This document shows positions 18,970 through 27,110 of a stretch of 64,000 bases of DNA, one piece after another. Source of the stretch: Rhizobium sp. FKL33 (GTDB lineage Bacteria; Pseudomonadota; Alphaproteobacteria; Rhizobiales; Rhizobiaceae). The position numbers and the translations under genes were made by a program. The notes under the pieces are model-generated. The model did no database searches. It had not been told where the DNA came from and saw nothing but the letters and a program-made list of their open reading frames with translations. Each line of letters begins with the position of its first letter. Positions within the stretch are counted from its first letter, which is position 1. The stretch lies in the NCBI RefSeq assembly GCF_005222915.1, contig NZ_STFX01000003.1:1-64000 (forward strand). Direction: 5' to 3'.

Positions 18970-20010
18970 TTACTGTGACGGGCCGTCGTTGAAGCCGACT
19001 TTGTCGACCAGTTCGGAGGCCTGCTTGCGGTACTTGGCGACGTCGGTCAGCGGCATCTGGTCGGGTTTGATGGTCCCGAAGCTCTTGACCACGGCGGAGG
19101 GTTCTGCGCCCGGTAGAACCGGATATTCAAACACCTGCTCGGCGTAGATTTCCTGGGCGGGCTTGGACGACAGGAATTCCATCAGCTTGATGGCGTTGTC
19201 CTTGTTGGGGGCGTATTTCGCCAGCGCCATTCCGGAAATATTGACATGCGTGCCGCGATCGCCGGCATTGGGGAAGAGCACCTTCATCGCCTTCACCCAT
19301 TCCTTCTGTTCCGGCTCCTTGTCGTTGGTCATCATGACGCCGACATAATAGGTGTTGCCGAGCGCGATGTCGCATTCGCCAGCGGCGATGGATTTCGCCT
19401 GGCTGCGGTCGGAGCCGTTGGGCTTGCGGGCGAGATTGTTCTTGAGGCCGGTCAGCCACTTTTCGGTATAGTCGGCGCCGTGATGGGCGATCATCGAGGC
19501 GAACAGGCCGATATTGTAGGAATGCTGGCCGTCGCGGATGCAGATCTTGCCCTTCCACTTGGGATCGGCGAGCTCTTCATAGGTGATCTCGTTCTGTGCG
19601 ACACGGTCCTTGGAGGCGTAGACGACGCGGCCGCGCGTGGTGAGGCCGAACCATTGATTGTCGGCGTCGCGATATTTGGCCGGAATATCCTTGTTGATCG
19701 TCTCGTCCACCACGGACTGCGTCACGCCGCCTTCCTTGGCTTCGGTCAGGCGGGCGATGTCGACGGTGAGGATGACGTCGGCCGGCGAGTTTTCGCCTTC
19801 GGCCTGGATGCGCTCGACGAGGCCCTTGTCGAGGAACAGGACATTGGTCGCAATTCCCGTTTCCTTGGTGAAGGCGTCGAGCAGCGGCTGGATCAGCTCC
19901 GGCTGGCGATAGGAATAGATGTTGACTTCGCCATCGGCAAAGGCTGCGCCGGCGCTCAAGGTCGTCATGAGACCCGCAAGGACTCCGGCCAGTTTCATTT
20001 TCCCGCGCAA
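18970..20010 (-). CDS. fbpA: Ferric-iron ABC transporter substrate-binding protein
   Basis: A periplasmic iron-binding protein of the FbpA/FutA type, 346 residues with a Sec signal peptide (about 1-25, cut after AAFA). Binding features include NIYSYRQPE near the mature N-terminus and the GNTYYVG tyrosine pair used to hold ferric iron. The start appears to be TTG at 20010: AGGAGG sits 5 bases upstream, while the first ATG (19998) is too far from it. No permease or ATPase gene is adjacent, so the protein must use components encoded elsewhere. It is divergent from rirA; I recall the same neighbourhood in Sinorhizobium. Confidence 0.9.
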   Translation of the reverse strand: MRGKMKLAGVLAGLMTTLSAGAAFADGEVNIYSYRQPELIQPLLDAFTKETGIATNVLFLDKGLVERIQAEGENSPADVILTVDIARLTEAKEGGVTQSVVDETINKDIPAKYRDADNQWFGLTTRGRVVYASKDRVAQNEITYEELADPKWKGKICIRDGQHSYNIGLFASMIAHHGADYTEKWLTGLKNNLARKPNGSDRSQAKSIAAGECDIALGNTYYVGVMMTNDKEPEQKEWVKAMKVLFPNAGDRGTHVNISGMALAKYAPNKDNAIKLMEFLSSKPAQEIYAEQVFEYPVLPGAEPSAVVKSFGTIKPDQMPLTDVAKYRKQASELVDKVGFNDGPSQ

Positions 20011-20105
20011 GGCTTCCTCCTAAAGTTGACTATTCGCGTTTATTTTAGCAGACTTCGGTAATGGCTGGCGGCGGAGTGTGTCAATACGTCGAAAAGTCCA
20101 TAACA

Positions 20106-20120
20106 TGATTGTGATTTTCA
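20106..20120. promoter_or_regulatory. Iron-responsive operator (RirA box) candidate
   Basis: TGA-TTGTGATTT-TCA matches the rhizobial iron-responsive operator pattern TGA-N9-TCA exactly and lies between the divergent fbpA and rirA genes. RirA would bind it when iron is plentiful and repress one or both genes. Confidence 0.62.
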
Positions 20121-20124
20121 CGTT

Positions 20125-20141
20125 TTTGGAATTGTTCCAAA
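20125..20141. promoter_or_regulatory. Perfect palindrome resembling an Irr box, over the rirA -35
   Basis: TTTGGAATTGTTCCAAA is a perfect 7+3+7 palindrome. It differs from the Irr-box pattern TTTAGAA-N3-TTCTAAA by one base in each arm. It overlaps the likely rirA -35, so a bound protein would block rirA. Which regulator binds is inferred. Confidence 0.55.
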
Positions 20142-20160
20142 CTACGGGAGGGTCTATATA
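20132..20160 (+). promoter_or_regulatory. Predicted rirA promoter
   Basis: TTGTTC at 20132-20137, a 17-base spacer and TATATA at 20155-20160. The -35 lies inside the preceding palindrome. The rirA ATG follows 30 bases after the -10. Confidence 0.5.
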
Positions 20161-20190
20161 GAGGCGAGAAACCAGCCAGGGAGCCTTTGC

Positions 20191-20652
20191 ATGCGGCTGA
20201 CCAAGCAGACCAATTACGCGGTGCGCATCATGATGTATTGCGCCGCCAATCATCCGAATCTGAGCCGCATTCCGGAGATCGCCCGGGCGTACAATGTCTC
20301 GGAGCTGTTTCTTTTCAAGATCCTGCAGCCGCTTCACAAGGCTGGACTGGTGGAGACGCTGCGCGGCCGCAATGGTGGCGTGCGCCTGGGTCGCGCCGCC
20401 GACAAGATCACCTTGCTCGATGTTGTTCGCGTGACCGAGGAGAATTTCTCCATGGCCGAATGCTTCGACGACGGCGCCGCTGATTGCCCGCTGATCGACA
20501 GCTGCGGCTTGAACTCGGCGCTGCGTCGCGCGCTCAACGCCTTTTTCGAGGTGTTGTCGGAATATACGATCGACGACCTCGTCAAGGCGCGGCCGCAGAT
20601 CAACTTCCTGCTCGGGCTCGAAGAACTGCCGACTGCCAATGCTGCGGCTTGA
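20191..20652 (+). CDS. rirA: Rrf2-family iron-responsive regulator RirA
   Basis: Global iron repressor of rhizobia and relatives. At 153 residues it has an Rrf2 winged helix (about 1-80; MRLTKQTNYAVRIMMYCAAN and LSRIPEIARAYNVSELFLFK) and three iron-sulfur cysteines, Cys91, Cys99 and Cys105, in the RirA pattern AECFDD to PLIDSCGLNSALR. The C-terminal IDDLVKARPQINFLLG is also typical of RirA, distinguishing it from IscR and NsrR. With iron the cluster is intact and it represses uptake genes; loss of the cluster relieves repression. Divergent from fbpA; a terminator follows. Confidence 0.93.
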   Translation: MRLTKQTNYAVRIMMYCAANHPNLSRIPEIARAYNVSELFLFKILQPLHKAGLVETLRGRNGGVRLGRAADKITLLDVVRVTEENFSMAECFDDGAADCPLIDSCGLNSALRRALNAFFEVLSEYTIDDLVKARPQINFLLGLEELPTANAAA

Positions 20653-20681
20653 GCAAATACTCAAACGATGAGCAAATGCCA

Positions 20682-20713
20682 AAATCCAGGTCCAAAGGAT
20701 CTGGATTTTTTTT
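20682..20713 (+). terminator. Rho-independent terminator of rirA
   Basis: AAATCCAG (20682-20689) pairs with CTGGATTT (20701-20708) and the T-run continues to 20713. It ends the rirA transcript before the fructokinase gene. Confidence 0.8.
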
Positions 20714-20765
20714 GTTCGCTGATCTAAATCGTTTGAAGTGAACAGCGACCCTGGGAGGAAGAGAT

Positions 20766-21692
20766 ATGATCCTGTGCTGCGGCGAAGCTCTGATCGACAT
20801 GCTGCCGAGGCAGACGACGCTCGGGGAAAATGCATATGCGCCCTATGCGGGCGGGGCGATTTTCAACACGGCGATTGCGCTCGGTCGCCTCGGCGTCGAC
20901 ACCGCCTTCTTCACCGGACTCTCCAACGATATGCTGGGCGATGTGCTGCGCGAGACGCTGACGGCGTCGAAGGTGGATTTCAGCCTCTGCGCGCTGTCGG
21001 ACCGCCCGACCACGGTCGCCTTCGTCAAGCTCGTCAACGGCTCGGCCACTTACGCCTTCTATGACGAGAACACTGCCGGCCGGATGCTGTCGATCGATGA
21101 TCTTCCCGCGCTCGGCGAGGACTGCGAAGCGCTGCATTTCGGCGCGATCAGCCTGATCCCCGACCCTTGCGGCGCAGCTTACGAGGCCCTGCTGCTGCGA
21201 GAGGCCGACGCCCGTGTGATTTCGCTCGATCCGAATATCCGCCCAGGCTTCATCAACGACAAGCAGCATCACATGGCGCGCATCCTGCGCATGGCGGCGA
21301 AATCCGATATTCTGAAGTTTTCCGACGAAGATCTCGAATGGTTCGGCATGCCCGGCGATCACGATATGCTCGCCAAGGAATGGATCGCCATGGGCGCCAA
21401 GCTGGTGGTGATCACCAAGGGCGCCGAGGGCGCTGTCGGTTACACCAACACGCTGAAAGTCGAGGTTCCCAGCGAAAAGGTGACGGTGGTCGACACGATC
21501 GGCGCCGGCGACACGTTCGACGCGGGCGTTCTCGCCTCCCTCAAGCGCGACGGCCTGCTCACCAAGGCGTCGGTCGCCGATCTTTCGGAACAGGCGGTGC
21601 GCAATGCGCTGGCGCTGGGCGCCAAGACGGCGGCCGTGACCGTGTCGCGCGCCGGCGCCAATCCGCCCTGGGCGCATGAAATCGGTCTCTGA
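20766..21692 (+). CDS. frk: PfkB-family sugar kinase, probably fructokinase
   Basis: Phosphorylates a sugar, most likely fructose to fructose-6-phosphate, with ATP. The 308 residues show the PfkB signatures: an N-terminal GGAIFNTAIALGRLG (about 30-44) and a C-terminal DTIGAGDTFDAGVL (about 242-255) with the catalytic Asp. The N-terminal CCGEALIDMLP is close to rhizobial Frk proteins. A strong GGGAGGAAG site precedes the ATG. Its product would feed glucose-6-phosphate isomerase, encoded 10 kb downstream. Exact sugar specificity cannot be read from the sequence. Confidence 0.87.
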   Translation: MILCCGEALIDMLPRQTTLGENAYAPYAGGAIFNTAIALGRLGVDTAFFTGLSNDMLGDVLRETLTASKVDFSLCALSDRPTTVAFVKLVNGSATYAFYDENTAGRMLSIDDLPALGEDCEALHFGAISLIPDPCGAAYEALLLREADARVISLDPNIRPGFINDKQHHMARILRMAAKSDILKFSDEDLEWFGMPGDHDMLAKEWIAMGAKLVVITKGAEGAVGYTNTLKVEVPSEKVTVVDTIGAGDTFDAGVLASLKRDGLLTKASVADLSEQAVRNALALGAKTAAVTVSRAGANPPWAHEIGL

Positions 21693-21724
21693 TCGAATAA
21701 AGGCTGAGACGCCCTTGCGGCGTC

Positions 21725-22378
21725 TCAGAACTCGACTTCGAGTTCGATGATCTCGTCGGCCTCGGTCTTTGCGCCCTCGATCCATTCCTTGACCAGCGGC
21801 CAGTCCATCACCCGGTCGCGATAGGCGGCGAGCGGGGCTTCGAGATCGACGGCGTAAGTCAGAAAGCGCGAACAGACCGGCGCATACATGGCGTCGGCCA
21901 CGGTCGGCTTGTCGCCGAACAGCCAGGGGCCGCCATAAGTTGCGAGACATTCGGTCCAGATCGCCTTGATCCGCTCGATATCTGGGCGGGCGCCGGCAAA
22001 GACCTTGAAGCGCTCATGCCGGGCCTTGATGTTCATCGGCAGCGCCGAGCGCAGATTGTGAAAGCCGGAATGCATTTCGCCCGAGACGGCGCGGCAATGG
22101 GCGCGGGCGACGGGATCCTTGGGCAGCAGTCCCGCCTTGGGCTTGATTTCCGCCAGATATTCGGCGATCGCCAGCGTGTCCCAGACGCTGACGCCATTGT
22201 GGCTCAGGCGCGGCACCAGCACCGATGGCGACAGCAGCAGCAATTCTCGCCGCGCCCCTTCATCGATGTCGACGGGTTGTTCGCGAAATTCCAGGCCGGC
22301 CATGCGGCAGAGAAGCCAACCGCGCATGGACCAGGACGAATAGTTCTTCGAGGATAGGGTCAGGGTTGTTTCGCTCAT
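21725..22378 (-). CDS. Glutathione S-transferase family protein
   Basis: A 217-residue two-domain GST. The thioredoxin-like N-terminal half starts SETTLTLSSKNYSSWSMRGWLL, and the SSWSMR serine is the likely glutathione-activating residue; a VLVPRL cis-proline and an ESVW-like pocket (GVSVWDTLAIAEYL) follow. The C-terminal half is all-helical. The frame stays open far upstream, antisense to phaZ, but the start at 22378 gives the family N-terminus. It shares an upstream region with phaZ. The substrate is unknown; it is most like the bacterial zeta/beta-like detoxification enzymes. Confidence 0.87.
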   Translation of the reverse strand: MSETTLTLSSKNYSSWSMRGWLLCRMAGLEFREQPVDIDEGARRELLLLSPSVLVPRLSHNGVSVWDTLAIAEYLAEIKPKAGLLPKDPVARAHCRAVSGEMHSGFHNLRSALPMNIKARHERFKVFAGARPDIERIKAIWTECLATYGGPWLFGDKPTVADAMYAPVCSRFLTYAVDLEAPLAAYRDRVMDWPLVKEWIEGAKTEADEIIELEVEF

Positions 22379-22401
22379 CACGGCCTCCCGCCCGCGGCTG
22401 A

Positions 22402-22461
22402 CTGCACGCAGTATTTGCTGGTCTTGCCCGTAAAAATGCACTAGTTTTTTGCAATGCACAA
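22402..22461. promoter_or_regulatory. Putative PHB-regulon operator before phaZ
   Basis: Two palindromic elements lie in the GST-phaZ gap: CTGCACGCAG at 22402-22411 and TTGCAATGCACAA at 22449-22461, the latter 32 bases before the phaZ ATG. The second shares GC-R-ATGCACAA with the site in front of the patatin-bdhA operon (43713-43723). PhaR-type repressors of PHB genes bind TGC/GCA-rich palindromes, so PhaR is the natural candidate. Confidence 0.5.
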
Positions 22462-22492
22462 TGGCTTTCGCAGCCGAAGCAGAGGTGTGGCG

Positions 22493-23707
22493 ATGCTCTA
22501 TCAGGCCTACCAGCTCCAGGACGACATGGTCGCCCCGCTCCGAATGATGGCGCGCGGATGGATGGACTGGCTCTCCGCCAATTTCCCCGTCCGCGACCAT
22601 GCGCTCGGCCGGCACTGGCTCGCGACGCTGGAAATGGTGTCGCGTTATGAGCTCACCCATGCCCGCCCGCCATTCGACATCAAGCGCGTGCCGACAGGCA
22701 ATGCCGACGCCCATGTGACCGAGGAGGTCGCCCTCAGCCTGCCCTTCGGCGATCTCCTGCATTTCCGCAAGGATATCGAAATGCCGCAGCCCAAGGTGCT
22801 GGTGATCGCGCCGCTGTCGGGCCATTTCTCCACCCTGCTGCGCGGCACGGTGGAAACGCTTCTGCGCGACCATGACGTCTACATCACCGACTGGAAGAAC
22901 GCCCGCGACGTGCCGCTCTCTGCCGGCGAGTTCGGGGTCGAGGACTACATCGCCTATATCATCCGCTTTCTGGAGGAGATTGGTCCGGGCGCGCATATTC
23001 TGGCTGTCTGTCAGCCCTGCGTTCAGGGTCTCGCCGCGGTGGCGGTGATGTCGGAGGACAACAATCCGGCCACGCCGCGCTCGATGACGCTGATGGCCGG
23101 GCCGATAGATCCGCGCGAAAGTCCGACCGAGGTCAACGAATTCGCCGTGTCGAAATCGCTCGCCTGGTTCGAACAGTCGGTGATTTCGCCGGTGCCCTAT
23201 CGGTATGGCGGCGGCGGACGGCGGGTCTATCCCGGCTTCCTGCAATTGACCGCCTTCATGGCGATGAACATGGACCGCCACAAGACCGCGCATCAGAAGC
23301 TCTATGATCATCTGGCCGCCGGCGAGGTCGAGGCGGCCGAAAAGATCAAGACATTCTATGACGAATATTTCGCCGTGCTCGACCTGACCGAGGAATTCTA
23401 CATCGAGACGATCGATCGCATCTTCCACCGCGCCGAACTGGCGACCGGCCAGTTCCATTATCGCGGCCGCAAGGTCGATCCCGGCAAGATCCGCCGCACG
23501 GCGCTGCTCACCGTCGAGGGCGGCCGCGACGATATCTGCGCGCTGGGCCAGACGGCGGCGGCGCATGATCTCTGTTCGTCGCTGCGCCCGCATCTCAAGC
23601 GTCATCACCTGCAGGCCAATGTCGGCCATTACGGCGTCTTCAACGGTCGCCGCTGGGACAACGAGATCTATCCCGTCGTCCGCAATCACATCCTGATGAT
23701 GGAGTGA
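22493..23707 (+). CDS. phaZ: Intracellular polyhydroxyalkanoate depolymerase
   Basis: Breaks down stored PHB granules in the cytosol. The 404 residues start MLYQAYQLQDDMVAPLR as in the family, have no signal peptide, and carry the intracellular-type catalytic cysteine, Cys173, in ILAVCQPCVQG where extracellular enzymes have a serine; the C-terminal RRWDNEIYPVVRNHI includes the family end. The ATG at 22493 is preferred over an upstream in-frame ATG at 22454 by comparison with known N-termini. Its products would be taken up by the 3-hydroxybutyrate dehydrogenase encoded at 41731-42513. Confidence 0.93.
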   Translation: MLYQAYQLQDDMVAPLRMMARGWMDWLSANFPVRDHALGRHWLATLEMVSRYELTHARPPFDIKRVPTGNADAHVTEEVALSLPFGDLLHFRKDIEMPQPKVLVIAPLSGHFSTLLRGTVETLLRDHDVYITDWKNARDVPLSAGEFGVEDYIAYIIRFLEEIGPGAHILAVCQPCVQGLAAVAVMSEDNNPATPRSMTLMAGPIDPRESPTEVNEFAVSKSLAWFEQSVISPVPYRYGGGGRRVYPGFLQLTAFMAMNMDRHKTAHQKLYDHLAAGEVEAAEKIKTFYDEYFAVLDLTEEFYIETIDRIFHRAELATGQFHYRGRKVDPGKIRRTALLTVEGGRDDICALGQTAAAHDLCSSLRPHLKRHHLQANVGHYGVFNGRRWDNEIYPVVRNHILMME

Positions 23708-23713
23708 CCGCGC

Positions 23714-24469
23714 CTAAAGCCGGGAGTAACGCAGCGTTTCGCCGTCCTGGGGAATGACCAGACGCTGAGGCGACACGCCTGCGGCGTCTGCTGCGGCGCG
23801 CAGATCCTGTCGCGACACCGTGGCGTGATCGAGCGTGTCGAGATGGGTGGCGACCACGATGGCCCAGGGCGCCGATCTGCAAACCGCCAGCGTCTCTTCC
23901 GCGTCCATGACAATGGGATCGCCATTCCAGAGGGCGCCGCAGGAATGGGTCACGATCACATCGGGGCTGAGGTCCGCGATCGTGTCGGCGACTGGCGGAT
24001 AGAGCACGGTGTCTCCCGCCCAATAGAGCGACGGCTCCCCCTCGGCGGAGAGGCTGAAACCCATGACAGACCCCATTTCGGCCAGCACCGCGCCCAGCCC
24101 ATGGCTGCCGGCGCGGCGGTGAAACCTGACCTTTCCACGGGTCACGCGGTCGTCGAGCGGCGTCACGTCGACAAAGCCGGCGCCGCGGATCTGATCCTCG
24201 TCGCCCGGCTGGCACAGGATCGGTGTCGTCTTGGGAAGCCTGGCTTTGGCGACGCCGTCGAAATGATCGGAATGCAGATGAGAGACGATGACGAGATCGA
24301 CCCCGGAAAGAATAGCGTCGATGCTCATCGGCAGATCGACCGCGGGATTGGGCGAACGGCCTGTATAGCTCGGCAGACTATGCCGGTCGGCGAAGTAGGG
24401 ATCGACGAGAATGGTCAGTCCGCCATAGCGAAGCTTCAATGTCGCGTTCCGAATGAGTTGCAGGTCCAT
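23714..24469 (-). CDS. Metallo-beta-lactamase-fold hydrolase
   Basis: A 251-residue UlaG/ComA-like metal-dependent hydrolase. The zinc motif HLHSDHFDG is at about 61-69, further ligands come from the SHGLGAVLAEMG and YWAGDTVLY stretches, and a His sits near the C-terminus (ATHLDTLDHATV). The start at 24469 (MDLQLIRNATLKLRYGG) gives the usual strand-rich N-terminus; a longer frame to 24577 runs into the next gene's region. It is convergent with phaZ, 6 bases apart. The substrate is unknown. Confidence 0.85.
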   Translation of the reverse strand: MDLQLIRNATLKLRYGGLTILVDPYFADRHSLPSYTGRSPNPAVDLPMSIDAILSGVDLVIVSHLHSDHFDGVAKARLPKTTPILCQPGDEDQIRGAGFVDVTPLDDRVTRGKVRFHRRAGSHGLGAVLAEMGSVMGFSLSAEGEPSLYWAGDTVLYPPVADTIADLSPDVIVTHSCGALWNGDPIVMDAEETLAVCRSAPWAIVVATHLDTLDHATVSRQDLRAAADAAGVSPQRLVIPQDGETLRYSRL

Positions 24470-24533
24470 GATACTCCCGTACCGGCGTTCCCGCGATCTC
24501 GTCCGCCCCGCCGAGACCGCCCAAATCTCATAC

Positions 24534-25238
24534 TTACTGCCGCACCACGATCCGGGCGTGATAGGGCACGCGCTCATAGAGATCGATCACATCCTGATTG
24601 ATCAGCCGGACGCAGCCTGATGATACCGCTTTGCCGATCGAGCGCCAGTCGGGATTGCCGTGCAGGCGGTAAAGCGTGTCCTGGTTATTCTGGAAGATAT
24701 AGAGCGCCCGCGCCCCGAGCGGGTTTTTGAGACCCGGCTCCATGCCGCCGTTCTCGATCGAATATTGCTGAAGTTCGGGCTGGCGCGCCACCATTTCCTG
24801 CGGCGGCTTCCAGCGCGGCCAGGGCTGGCGCCAGTGGATGACGCCTTCGCCCTGCCAGGCGAAACCCTCGCGGCCGATGCCGACGCCGTAACGCATGGCG
24901 GTGCCGCCGGGCTCGACGACATAGAGGAAGCGGTTCGGCGTGTCGACCACCACCGTGCCGGGCGCTGCGCCGGTCGGATCGATCACGCGCTGGCGATAGT
25001 ATTTGGGATCCATCTGCTGATAAGGGATGGCCGGAATCAGGAAACCGCCATCGGAGACCGGGCCGTACATCACAGCGAGTTCCGCCTCGGTGGGAGCGTT
25101 CACAGGCCGCATGACCGGTTGCGGCGCAGGCGGATTGGCGATGCGGGTGCGGTCTGTGGCGCAGCCGGCAAGAAAAGCTGTGGCGGAGGCCATGCCGGCC
25201 AGCATGGCGCGGCGCGTGGTGACGATCTCTGTGGGCAT
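24534..25238 (-). CDS. L,D-transpeptidase lipoprotein (YkuD family)
   Basis: Makes 3-3 crosslinks in peptidoglycan or anchors proteins to it. The 234 residues start with a signal ending in the lipobox FLAGC (Cys26), preceded by TTRRAML, so it is probably a lipoprotein, possibly Tat-exported. The YkuD domain (about 95-233) carries the catalytic LHGNPDW His and SSGCVR with nucleophile Cys209. The type (ErfK/YbiS/YcfS-like) is common in Rhizobiales, which rely heavily on L,D-crosslinks for polar growth. A second, different L,D-transpeptidase is encoded at 37904-39412. Confidence 0.92.
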   Translation of the reverse strand: MPTEIVTTRRAMLAGMASATAFLAGCATDRTRIANPPAPQPVMRPVNAPTEAELAVMYGPVSDGGFLIPAIPYQQMDPKYYRQRVIDPTGAAPGTVVVDTPNRFLYVVEPGGTAMRYGVGIGREGFAWQGEGVIHWRQPWPRWKPPQEMVARQPELQQYSIENGGMEPGLKNPLGARALYIFQNNQDTLYRLHGNPDWRSIGKAVSSGCVRLINQDVIDLYERVPYHARIVVRQ

Positions 25239-25396
25239 AAAGGACTCGGTGCAATTTCCGGGGAGGGTGAATTCCCCCTCTGTCTAGCGCCGCCCTTTCC
25301 GCGGCGTCTTTCAAAGACCCATCACATTTCCGGCATCGGGCCGCTTCCGCAGCCGGCTGTTACCTCAACGTAACAGCAGATCTTTGCGGTCGCGGT

Positions 25397-26401
25397 TCAG
25401 GCCCGCCGCGGCAAGACGCGGTCTGGCGGCCGGTGGCCGTCGAAATAGGTGCGGATGTTGATGATCACCTTCTCGCCCATGTCGATGCGGCTTTCGATCG
25501 TCGCCGAACTCATATGGGGCAGGAGCACAACCTTGTTCTCATGCGCGAGCTTCAAGAGCTTCGGATTGACGATCGGTTCGTTCTCGAACACGTCGAGGCC
25601 GGCGCCGGCGATCTTGCCCTCGCGGATGCATTTGATCAGCGCGGTTTCGTCCACCACGCCGCCGCGGGCGGTGTTCACCAGATAGCTTGTCGGCTGCATC
25701 AGCGCCAGCCGCCGCGCCGACATCAGATGATAGGTGGCGGGCGTCGAGGGGCAATTGACCGAGACGATATCGACGCGGGCCAGCATCTGGTCGAGGCTGT
25801 CCCAGTAGGTCGCTTCGAGCGACGCCTCGGTCTGCGGGCTGACCCGATGGCGATTGTGATAATGGATGGCGAGGCCGAAGGCCTTGGCGCGCCGGGCCAC
25901 CGCCGTGCCGATGCGGCCCATGCCGATGATCCCCAGCCGTTTGCCCCAGATCCGGTGGCCGAGCATCCAGGTGGGCGACCAGCCTTCCCAGTCGCCCTTG
26001 CGGTCGGTCAGCACGCGTGCGCCTTCGGCGAGCCGGCGCGGCACGGCGAGGATCAGCGCCATCGCCATGTCGGCGGTGTCTTCGGTGAGCACATTCGGCG
26101 TGTTGGTGACGGTGATGCCCTTACGCGCAGCGGCCTCGACGTCGACATGGTCGATGCCATTGGAAAAACTGGCGATCAGCTTCAGCTGCGGGCCGGCGGC
26201 CTCGATCAGTTCGGCGTCGATCCGGTCGGTTACGGTGGGAACTAGAACGTCGGCGCGGGTCATGGCGGCGGCGAGTTCTTCGCGCGAGCGCGGCGCATCG
26301 TCGATATTCAGCTCGGCCTCGAACAATTCGCGCATCCGGGTTTCCACCGGATCGGGCAGCTTGCGGGTGATATAGACCAGAGGCTTTTTCTTGTTCGGCA
26401 T
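25397..26401 (-). CDS. gyaR: D-2-hydroxyacid dehydrogenase (glyoxylate reductase / D-glycerate type)
   Basis: NAD(P)-dependent reduction of 2-keto acids such as glyoxylate or hydroxypyruvate. At 334 residues it has the split substrate domain, the dinucleotide loop GIIGMGRIGTAVARRA (about 162-177) and the catalytic trio Arg (NTARGGVVD), Glu (DVFENEP) and His (LLPHMSSAT). The C-terminal signature is of the GyaR/GRHPR branch rather than SerA, and no ACT domain is present. A different hydroxyacid dehydrogenase (GhrA-like) lies at 55351-56310. In vivo substrate not certain. Confidence 0.85.
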   Translation of the reverse strand: MPNKKKPLVYITRKLPDPVETRMRELFEAELNIDDAPRSREELAAAMTRADVLVPTVTDRIDAELIEAAGPQLKLIASFSNGIDHVDVEAAARKGITVTNTPNVLTEDTADMAMALILAVPRRLAEGARVLTDRKGDWEGWSPTWMLGHRIWGKRLGIIGMGRIGTAVARRAKAFGLAIHYHNRHRVSPQTEASLEATYWDSLDQMLARVDIVSVNCPSTPATYHLMSARRLALMQPTSYLVNTARGGVVDETALIKCIREGKIAGAGLDVFENEPIVNPKLLKLAHENKVVLLPHMSSATIESRIDMGEKVIINIRTYFDGHRPPDRVLPRRA

Positions 26402-26567
26402 GCCTGCTTCCGCGATCCTGTTGACGGCCCGTTAACCAAGTTGGGCGATGCTCCCAGCGGTAAGCATAGTCTTAATCAGACCCGCCTGTGAAAACAATCG
26501 CTTCCTTTTTCGAGGACAGCGTCTGGCCCCGTTCTTCCCCGGCGTTTGGTCTGGCCGGAGCATAGAC

Positions 26568-27110
26568 ATGACAAAACGCAAATCCGTTGCTTTCACCGCC
26601 GGCGTCCTCGCCCTTCTTGTCGGTCTCGTCGGGCCGCTGGATGCGCTCGCCCAGGCGGCCAAGGGTTCGAGCGGGCTGCCGCTGCCGCGTTTCGTGTCGC
26701 TCAAGGCCAGGAAGGTCAATCTGCGCGTCGGGCCCGGGCAGGATTACGCGGTGTCCTGGCTCTATACGAAATCGGGCCTGCCGGTCGAGGTCATCCAGGA
26801 ATATGACAATTGGCGGCGCATTCGCGACGCCGAGGGGGCGGAAGGCTGGGTGTTCCACTCGCTCCTGTCGGGCGATCGCAGCGCGCTGGCCGCGCCGTGG
26901 ATGCGCAACAAGGGCGAAGACGTGTTCGTCAATATGCGCGGCGATTCGCGCGACAGCGCCGCCGTCGTCGCCCGGCTGCAGCCGGGCGTGGTTCTCAAGA
27001 TCGATGAATGCAATGGCCAATGGTGCCACGGCGAGGCGCAGGGCGTCGAAGGCTGGGTGAGCCAGGCCGAGATCTGGGGCGCTTATCCGGGCGAGGCCTT
27101 CACAAAATAA
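26568..27110 (+). CDS. Exported SH3-domain protein
   Basis: A 180-residue protein with a Sec signal (about 1-28, MTKRKSVAFTAGVLALLVG) and two bacterial SH3-like repeats, about 45-105 (KVNLRVGPGQDYAVSWLY) and 115-175 (VFVNMRGDSRDSAAVVARL). Each repeat ends in a conserved EGWV stretch (GAEGWVFHS, GVEGWVSQA). Such proteins bind cell-wall peptides or assist envelope enzymes. The ATG at 26568 is set by the signal peptide; an upstream in-frame ATG would destroy it. It is convergent with, and overlaps by 11 bases, the adenosine kinase gene. No catalytic domain is attached. Confidence 0.88.
   Translation: MTKRKSVAFTAGVLALLVGLVGPLDALAQAAKGSSGLPLPRFVSLKARKVNLRVGPGQDYAVSWLYTKSGLPVEVIQEYDNWRRIRDAEGAEGWVFHSLLSGDRSALAAPWMRNKGEDVFVNMRGDSRDSAAVVARLQPGVVLKIDECNGQWCHGEAQGVEGWVSQAEIWGAYPGEAFTK

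Noticed and set aside
22379-23689. Upstream extension of the GST frame, 437 extra residues
   Set aside because: It is antisense to phaZ. The GST family N-terminus begins at 22378.
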